Shown here one piece after another: positions 23,534 to 30,129 of a DNA stretch of 30,129 nt. This DNA is from Peptoniphilaceae bacterium AM52-5BH (lineage in GTDB: Bacteria; Bacillota; Clostridia; Tissierellales; Peptoniphilaceae). The DNA lies in the NCBI GenBank assembly GCA_027669155.1, contig JAQEDR010000019.1, forward strand, positions 20,203 through 50,331. Reading direction: 5' to 3'. A model generated the notes under the pieces. The model was not told where the DNA came from. It saw only the letters and a list, made by a program, of their open reading frames with translations, and searched no databases. The position numbers and the translations under genes are program-made. Position 1 is the first letter of the stretch. Every line of letters begins with the position of its first letter.

Positions 23534-24738
23534 AGGTATTTGTAATAGGGGCAGGAGTAGCAGGTCTTGCCTTTGCAAGTTTCGCCGAAGGTCTTGATGT
23601 GACGGTGATCGATTCTAATGAAGAGGCAGGAAGGAAGCTTCTTGCAACAGGAAATGGTAGATGTAACTTTACCAATCTCAATTATTCCAAGGACTTTTAC
23701 CAGGGAGAAAATCCCGACTTTCCTGCTTATGCCTTAGACTATTTCAGAAATTCTGACCTTATAGAATACTTTGGAAAGCTCGGCATAGATTCTAAGTCCC
23801 TTCCAAGTGGGAGGACCTATCCAGCTACCATGTCCGCGAGGTCCGTTAGGGACATCTTGTATCTGTCCGCCAAGGATAAGGCCAAATTCATCTTTAATGA
23901 GAAGATTATTGGCATAGATCTAGAAAAGAAGTTAATTGAAAGTGATAAGAATAAGTACAAGTATGATATCCTAGTCCTTGCAAGTGGAGGAATCACCCTC
24001 AAAAACTCAGGCTCTGATGGTTCTGTCTTTGAAATTATTAAGGATAAGCAAAAGCTAACGGACCTAACTTACGGTATCACAAATTACAAAACCAGGGAAA
24101 AGCTCTCTAAAAAGGCCAAGGGGACCAGGGTCACAGCCAAGGCAAGTCTCTATTTAGGAGATAAGCTCATCAAGGAATCCACAGACGATGTGATCTTTCA
24201 ATCCTATGGCCTAACGGGAACGGCTATTTTGGATTTATCCAACGAAATAAGCATAAGCCTTAAGAAAAATCAAAAACCTATGATAAGCCTAGACCTCTTT
24301 CCATCCTATGGGAGGGAGGAGTTGAGAATAAGGATAAAGGACCTTGCCGAAACTTTTCCTCAAAGGACTATAGGAGAGATCCTCCTAGGCCTCATCAATG
24401 ATAGGCTTATAGATGATATAGTTAAAAAGGCGAGGATAGCTTCTGACAAATTCGCTAAGGACTTAAGCGATAAGGATATGGATATGCTAATTAAAATCCT
24501 AAATGGGATGAGGTTTACTGTAAAAGATATCCACGATAAGACAAACGCCCAGGTGACAATCGGAGGAGTTGATACAAAATTTGTCGATGATAGGACAATG
24601 AGATCAAAAATCTACCAAGATTTGTACTTTTGTGGGGAAATCCTAGATGTATCTGGTTCCTGTGGGGGGTACAATATACAGTGGGCTTTTTCTTCAGCGA
24701 AGTTAGCCTGTGACAAGATAAGGAGTATAAATGTTTAA
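23530..24738 (+). CDS. BaiN/HI0933-family FAD-dependent flavoprotein
   Basis: A 402-residue flavoprotein. The dinucleotide-binding motif GAGVAG is at 7-12, and the family signature RKLLATGNGRCNFTN is at 35-49. The C-terminal FAD contact SGSCGGYNIQWAFSSA is also present. Members are predicted oxidoreductases of mostly unknown substrate (the BaiN branch acts on bile-acid intermediates in some gut Clostridia). It starts on the murE stop codon (ATGA) and overlaps the next gene by eight bases, so it belongs to the murE operon. This does not show a role in cell-wall synthesis. Length is normal. Confidence 0.9.
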   Translation: MKVFVIGAGVAGLAFASFAEGLDVTVIDSNEEAGRKLLATGNGRCNFTNLNYSKDFYQGENPDFPAYALDYFRNSDLIEYFGKLGIDSKSLPSGRTYPATMSARSVRDILYLSAKDKAKFIFNEKIIGIDLEKKLIESDKNKYKYDILVLASGGITLKNSGSDGSVFEIIKDKQKLTDLTYGITNYKTREKLSKKAKGTRVTAKASLYLGDKLIKESTDDVIFQSYGLTGTAILDLSNEISISLKKNQKPMISLDLFPSYGREELRIRIKDLAETFPQRTIGEILLGLINDRLIDDIVKKARIASDKFAKDLSDKDMDMLIKILNGMRFTVKDIHDKTNAQVTIGGVDTKFVDDRTMRSKIYQDLYFCGEILDVSGSCGGYNIQWAFSSAKLACDKIRSINV

Positions 24739-26023
24739 GATAAATAGAAAACTAAAAGAAATGAAAGATAATGGAGAAAGCATCAAACTTGCCATAATAG
24801 GTTGCGGCAAGATGGGATCTTCCTTAATAAGCCAACTATCAAAGATGGATGCTATGGAAGTTAAGCTTGTAGTAGATAGGACTCCGCAAAAAGCTATCAA
24901 GGCCCTAGTAAATGCAGGAATCTCTGAAGATAAAATAATATTTACAGATGACTATAATGAAGGATACGAAGTTTTAGAAAAAGGCTTCGTCTGTGTATCT
25001 ACTAACTACAGATTAGCCTATAAGCTTATGCAAATAAATGCGGTAATTGACTGTACAGGCAACCCTCCATTTGGAGCAGTTATAGCAAGAAAGACTATAC
25101 AATACCACAAACACATGATTACCTTCAATGTAGAATGTGACGCTGTAGTTGGCCCTGTCCTTCACGATATGGCCAAGAAGGCAGGAGTAGTCTATACAGG
25201 AATCCTTGGTGATGAGCCAGGTGCTATAATCGACCTTGTAGAATATGCTTATGGTATGGGACTTGAAGTCTTGGTTGCTGCCAAGGGTAAGAATAACCCT
25301 CTAGATAGAGACGCGACACCAGAAAGCTTGGCAGAGAAGGCCAAAGAAAAGGGACTTTCAGCAAAGATGCTCACAAGCTTTGTCGATGGAACAAATACCA
25401 TGCTAGAGCTTAACTCTGTATCAAATGCCCTAGGATTTTTGCCAGATGTCTTTGGTTGTCATGGAATCGACACAAGTCCAGAGACTGCTGTAGAAGATTT
25501 TAGGCTTAAGGCAGACGGAGGTAAGCTATCAAGATACGGAGTAGTAGAATTCTCCCGTGGCATGGCTCCAGGAGTATTTATCATAGTAACAAGTGATCAA
25601 GAAGACGTAAGAGACTTAATGAAGTTCTTAGGTTTTGGAGATGGTCCAAACTACTTGATGTACAGACCATACCACCTAACAAGTCTTGAAACTCCAATTA
25701 CAATCTACAAGGCTGTAGTAGAAAACGAAGCGACAATAGTTCCTCTCCACGGCCAAGTAGCTGACACAGTGACTATTGCCAAAAGAGACATCAAGGCTGG
25801 AGAAAGACTAGAAGGAGTTGGCTCAAAGACAGTTTATGGTAAGCTTACAAGCCACGATAGAAGTCTTGCCGAAGACCTCTTGCCAATAGCCCTAATTACA
25901 GATAAGACTAAGGCAGTAAAGGATATAGAAAAAGGCACAGTAATAGATATGTCTATGGTAGAGCTTGACGAAAAGGCAACTATCACAAGACTAAGAAGAA
26001 GACAAGACTCCATGAAATTGTAA
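24731..26023 (+). CDS. homoserine dehydrogenase-like NAD(P) oxidoreductase with C-terminal SAF domain
   Basis: A 430-residue protein of the type grouped as predicted homoserine dehydrogenase with SAF domain (COG4091, by recognition). A Rossmann motif GCGKMG is at 24-29, a middle catalytic region contains FNVECDAVVGPVLHDMAKKAGVVYTGILGDEPGAI, and the SAF-like end runs HGQVADTVTIAKRDIKAGERLEG. Some relatives act in sugar-acid breakdown; the true substrate here is unknown. AGGAG precedes the ATG at 24731, which overlaps the flavoprotein gene by eight bases. A strong terminator closes the operon 3 bases after the stop. Confidence 0.82.
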   Translation: MFKINRKLKEMKDNGESIKLAIIGCGKMGSSLISQLSKMDAMEVKLVVDRTPQKAIKALVNAGISEDKIIFTDDYNEGYEVLEKGFVCVSTNYRLAYKLMQINAVIDCTGNPPFGAVIARKTIQYHKHMITFNVECDAVVGPVLHDMAKKAGVVYTGILGDEPGAIIDLVEYAYGMGLEVLVAAKGKNNPLDRDATPESLAEKAKEKGLSAKMLTSFVDGTNTMLELNSVSNALGFLPDVFGCHGIDTSPETAVEDFRLKADGGKLSRYGVVEFSRGMAPGVFIIVTSDQEDVRDLMKFLGFGDGPNYLMYRPYHLTSLETPITIYKAVVENEATIVPLHGQVADTVTIAKRDIKAGERLEGVGSKTVYGKLTSHDRSLAEDLLPIALITDKTKAVKDIEKGTVIDMSMVELDEKATITRLRRRQDSMKL

Positions 26024-26026
26024 AAT

Positions 26027-26060
26027 AAAGACCGATCGTCCTAGGATAATCGGTCTTTTT
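26027..26060 (+). terminator. terminator of the murE operon
   Basis: AAAGACCGAT (26027-26036) pairs with ATCGGTCTTT (26049-26058), followed by T residues. The loop contains the palindrome TCCTAGGA. Confidence 0.9.
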
Positions 26061-26120
26061 GAGTGCTTATTCAATATGATATGGCCTAATACAAAAATTT
26101 AAAAAATAATTATACAAATA

Positions 26121-26157
26121 AAAAGACAGGAGTGTGTTGGTTTCTCCTGTCTTTTTT
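26121..26157. terminator. second strong hairpin terminator, usable on both strands
   Basis: AAAAGACAGGAG (26121-26132) pairs perfectly with CTCCTGTCTTTT (26144-26155) and has T runs on both strands. On the plus strand it has no gene of its own, since it follows the murE-operon terminator by 60 bases. On the minus strand it lies about 110 bases after msrB and is the likely msrB terminator. Confidence 0.85.
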
Positions 26158-26266
26158 GCGTCCAAAATGGAAGAACTTTCTTTCTAGTCACTGGTACTAT
26201 ACAGCATGTTCGTTGAAAGTATAATAGAAATAATCTTACGATACCGATGTTAAGTAAATCAAATTC

Positions 26267-26701
26267 TTAATTAAATAATTTTAGATACTCTCCATAGCCT
26301 TCTTCTTCCATTTTTTCCTTGGGGATAAATCTAAGGCTTGCTCCATTTATACAGAATCTAAGACCTCCCTTATCCCTAGGACCGTCAGGAAAGACATGGC
26401 CTAGGTGGCTGTCGGCGGACTTACTCCTTACCTCTTTTCTCACCATCCCGTGGCTTAGGTCGATTTCTTCCTTGATTTCAGCTTCGTCTATTACCTTAGT
26501 AAAGGAAGGCCAGCCGCAACCAGCATCGTATTTATCAAGGGAAGAGAAAAGGGCCTTGCCGCTAACTATATCTACATAGATTCCCTCTTCGTAGAAGTCA
26601 TCATAGGGACTTGAGAAGGGCCTTTCTGTGGCATTTTCCTGGGTTACCCTGTAGGAAATATCGGTCAGTTTATTTTTTAAATCTTTCTTATCGTAATTCA
26701 T
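26267..26701 (-). CDS. msrB: peptide-methionine (R)-S-oxide reductase
   Basis: A 144-residue MsrB that repairs the R form of methionine sulfoxide in proteins. Catalytic C117 lies in [13 protein letters not shown], and the family motifs GCGWPSF (61-67, with C62) and [14 protein letters not shown] are present. The two CxxC zinc pairs of many MsrB proteins are absent ([14 protein letters not shown]), as in the zinc-free subgroup. No MsrA domain is fused. AGGAG lies before the ATG at 26701. It is transcribed away from the aminotransferase gene and is probably a single-gene unit. Confidence 0.94.
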   Translation of the reverse strand: MNYDKKDLKNKLTDISYRVTQENATERPFSSPYDDFYEEGIYVDIVSGKALFSSLDKYDAGCGWPSFTKVIDEAEIKEEIDLSHGMVRKEVRSKSADSHLGHVFPDGPRDKGGLRFCINGASLRFIPKEKMEEEGYGEYLKLFN

Positions 26702-26743
26702 AGTAACTCCTTTTTATCACTATACGATTCTTTCATAAGATAG

Positions 26744-26749
26744 TATAAT
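26744..26749 (+). promoter_or_regulatory. candidate -10 of the aminotransferase gene
   Basis: A perfect TATAAT, 21 bases before the start codon and followed by GGAGG. No good -35 is present. Confidence 0.4.
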
Positions 26750-26770
26750 AAAGATTATTAGGAGGAAATT

Positions 26771-27997
26771 ATGTCAATGACAATTAAAAGGGCGACCTGG
26801 AACAATGGACCTGACCTCGCCTTTGATATAAACAACAAGGCAAACGCCGCTATAGAAAAATACGGAAGAGAGGCTGTGATTAACGCAGCTTTGGGAACTC
26901 TTCTAGATGATAAGGGAAAAATAATAGCCCTTCCTTCGGTTTACGATAGGCTTGATGAGATGGATAGGAGTAATATCGCTTCCTACGCCCCAATCGAAGG
27001 AGAGAAGGACTATAGGAAAATCGTAATAGACACTCTCTTCGGACCTTATAGGCCAGAAGGACATATTTCTGCAATAGCAACTCCGGGAGGAACTGGAGCT
27101 ATAAGGTCTGCCATATTTTCTTATCTAGATGAGGGAGATCCTTTAATCTGCCACGATTATTATTGGGCTCCTTATAGGAAGATTTGCGAAGAATTTGCCA
27201 GAGACTTCAGGACCTTTGAGTTTTTCACAGACGATTTTGCCTTCAATATAGATGCTTACAAGGAAGCTATTGATGAAGGGCTTAGGGATTCTGATAGGAT
27301 TGCTTCTCTTATCAACTCTCCAGGCAATAACCCTACAGGTTACTCTCTATCAGATGAGGAGTGGTATGAGGTCATCACTTTCCTTAAGGAGAAGGCCCAG
27401 GATAAGGATAAGAAAATCACCCTCATAGTCGATGTGGCCTATCTTGAATTTGCAGGAGACGGGGATATTCAGAGGAAGTTTTTTGAGAAGTTTTCTAATC
27501 TTCCAGCAAATATCTTCGTAGTAGTAGCATTTTCTATGAGCAAGTCTCACACAGCCTACGGCCTAAGAAGTGGAGCTGCTGTCGGTATATCTTCTAGTAA
27601 AGAGATCATAGAAGAGTTTGAGGCAAGCCTTGCCCACTCTGCAAGATGCAACTGGTCAAATGGAACCCATGCTGCCCAAAATATCCTAATCGATTTAGAA
27701 AAGGATGAAAATAAGAAAATTTACGAGAAGGAACTAGTAGACTTAAGGGCTATGCTAAAGAGGCGAGCAGACGTATTTGTAGAAGCTGCGAGTGTAAATA
27801 AGCTTACAATGATTCCTTACTTCGGAGGATTTTTCACCTTTATTCCAACTGATAGGGCCTTCGATATAGTAGAGAGTTTGGAAAAAGAAAATATCTTTAC
27901 CATTCCTTCAGCCAAGGGAATAAGAGTTGCAATCTGTGGAGTAGGAGAAGAAAAAATCCCAAAACTTGTCCAAAGACTCGCCTTTTACACAAATTAA
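26771..27997 (+). CDS. PLP-dependent class I/II aminotransferase
   Basis: A 408-residue fold-type I aminotransferase. The cofactor-binding lysine is K258 in AFSMSKSH. N187 (NSPGNNPTG) and D221/Y224 (IVDVAYLEF) contact pyridoxal phosphate, and the N-terminal GTLLDDKGKIIALPSVYD loop and the PGGTGAIR block (105-112) match aspartate/aromatic aminotransferase-type enzymes. The substrate cannot be set from the sequence; an aromatic amino acid or aspartate is likely. GGAGG lies before the ATG at 26771. It stands alone between msrB, transcribed away from it, and groES, which has its own promoter. Length is normal. Confidence 0.9.
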   Translation: MSMTIKRATWNNGPDLAFDINNKANAAIEKYGREAVINAALGTLLDDKGKIIALPSVYDRLDEMDRSNIASYAPIEGEKDYRKIVIDTLFGPYRPEGHISAIATPGGTGAIRSAIFSYLDEGDPLICHDYYWAPYRKICEEFARDFRTFEFFTDDFAFNIDAYKEAIDEGLRDSDRIASLINSPGNNPTGYSLSDEEWYEVITFLKEKAQDKDKKITLIVDVAYLEFAGDGDIQRKFFEKFSNLPANIFVVVAFSMSKSHTAYGLRSGAAVGISSSKEIIEEFEASLAHSARCNWSNGTHAAQNILIDLEKDENKKIYEKELVDLRAMLKRRADVFVEAASVNKLTMIPYFGGFFTFIPTDRAFDIVESLEKENIFTIPSAKGIRVAICGVGEEKIPKLVQRLAFYTN

Positions 27998-28006
27998 AAA
28001 TAAAAC

Positions 28007-28034
28007 TTGCAAAAATTTTAGCTCTTAGTATATT
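28007..28034 (+). promoter_or_regulatory. sigma-A promoter of groESL
   Basis: TTGCAA (28007-28012), a 16-base spacer and TATATT (28029-28034). The start is near 28041, just ahead of the CIRCE element. Confidence 0.7.
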
Positions 28035-28045
28035 AATATTGTGAG

Positions 28046-28072
28046 TTAGCACTTAAGACGTGTGAGTGCTAA
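28046..28072. promoter_or_regulatory. CIRCE element (HrcA operator) of groESL
   Basis: TTAGCACTT (28046-28054), nine bases and GAGTGCTAA (28064-28072). It differs from the consensus left arm TTAGCACTC at one base. CIRCE is the operator of the heat-shock repressor HrcA; hrcA itself is not in this window. Confidence 0.92.
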
Positions 28073-28095
28073 ATGTAAAAATAAAGGAGATTAAA

Positions 28096-28377
28096 ATGAT
28101 GCTAAAACCAATCGGTGATAGAGTAGTTATACAAAAAGCAGAAGCTGAAAAGACAACAGCATCTGGAATTGTTCTTCCAGAAAGCGCTCAAGAAAAACCA
28201 CAATATGCAGAAATCGTAGCAATATCTGCCGATATTGAAAACGACGAGAAGAAAAAGGACTCTCTTAAAGTAGGAGATAAAGTAATCTATTCCCAATATG
28301 CAGGAACAGATGTAAAGCTCGATGATAAAGAGTTCATCGTAGTTAAATATAACGATATACTAGCAGTTGTACAATAA
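28096..28377 (+). CDS. groES: co-chaperonin GroES
   Basis: A 93-residue cap of the GroEL folding chamber. MLKPIGDRVVIQKAEAEKTTASGIVLPESAQEKPQ covers the N-terminal beta-barrel and the mobile loop, and the C-terminal VKYNDILAVV is conserved. The frame is open to a GTG at 28066, but that lies inside CIRCE; AAAGGAG (28084-28090) points to ATG 28096 or ATG 28099, which cannot be told apart. It is the first gene of a heat-shock operon, with groEL 28 bases after its stop. Confidence 0.96.
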   Translation: MMLKPIGDRVVIQKAEAEKTTASGIVLPESAQEKPQYAEIVAISADIENDEKKKDSLKVGDKVIYSQYAGTDVKLDDKEFIVVKYNDILAVVQ

Positions 28378-28387
28378 TATAGACTAG

Positions 28388-30028
<1,641 letters not shown>

Positions 30029-30040
30029 AATAAAACTAGG

Positions 30041-30073
30041 ACAGAAGAGTGTGAAAGCTCTTCTGTTTTTTTT
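30041..30073 (+). terminator. terminator of groESL
   Basis: ACAGAAGAG (30041-30049) pairs with CTCTTCTGT (30058-30066), followed by a run of eight T. Confidence 0.92.
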
Positions 30074-30075
30074 GC

Positions 30076-30121
30076 ATTGTTCACTTTAGTGAGTTGAGCG
30101 AACGAAAGAGAGCGAAACAAT
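30076..30121. repeat. short inverted and direct repeats at the window end
   Basis: ATTGTT (30076-30081) and AACAAT (30116-30121) are inverted copies, and between them GAGCGAA occurs twice (30096-30102 and 30110-30116) with TCAC/GTGA in the left part. The stretch is non-coding and cut off by the window edge, so its nature is open. Confidence 0.35.
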
Positions 30122-30129
30122 AAACCACC

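Noticed and set aside
26061..26120. A small RNA gene between the two terminators
   Set aside because: No promoter was found in the 60 bases, and the second terminator is explained by msrB.
28066..28095. GTG start extending GroES by ten residues
   Set aside because: The GTG lies inside the CIRCE element, and the ribosome binding site sits between it and the two ATGs that match the normal GroES N-terminus.

Overview
The window looks like chromosome of a low-GC, Gram-positive anaerobe. A Peptoniphilaceae-type coccus such as Anaerococcus fits the protein flavour, but this is judged by eye, not by a search. Supporting signs are purine-rich Shine-Dalgarno sites, Firmicutes-style sigma-A promoters, a T-box on tyrS, a CIRCE element on groESL, a MurE without the usual meso-DAP motif, and the order metG-tatD-rnmV-rsmA.

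Layout. 1-560: relic of an IS200/IS605-type Y1 transposase with its 3' hairpin. 562-885 (-): small membrane protein of unknown function. 1131-2132: lone PTS EIIC-like permease. 2273-4047: Mrp-type Fe-S carrier ATPase, then a secreted DUF1002 protein, ending at a terminator. 4176-7919: signalling and transport operon with an ABC ATPase, two membrane subunits, a NarL-type histidine kinase split by a frameshift in a T8 run, and a LuxR-type response regulator. 7972-12782 (-): a long regulator with a C-terminal ArsR-type winged helix, then two overlapping ABC exporter half-transporters. 12992-16546 (-): sugar O-acetyltransferase, tyrosyl-tRNA synthetase with a T-box leader, and an AGCS amino acid:cation symporter.

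From 16730 the + strand carries metG, tatD, rnmV and rsmA, coupled by overlapping start and stop codons, then a glutaredoxin-like gene with its own consensus promoter inside the end of rsmA. A membrane protein of unknown function follows on the - strand (21119-21958). Next are murE, a BaiN/HI0933-type flavoprotein and a homoserine-dehydrogenase-like SAF-domain oxidoreductase (22100-26023), msrB (-), a class I/II aminotransferase, and groES-groEL under CIRCE control.

Most of the window is ordinary housekeeping and transport DNA. I see no clearly new multi-gene system. The points most worth a second look are the kinase split at a U-UUU-UUA slip heptamer, the unusually small Stem I of the tyrS T-box, the inverted repeats over the promoter of the ArsR/ABC exporter operon, and inverted repeats ahead of the EIIC gene and the murE operon. 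No intergenic gap exceeds 300 bases, and I saw no tRNA, rRNA or CRISPR array.
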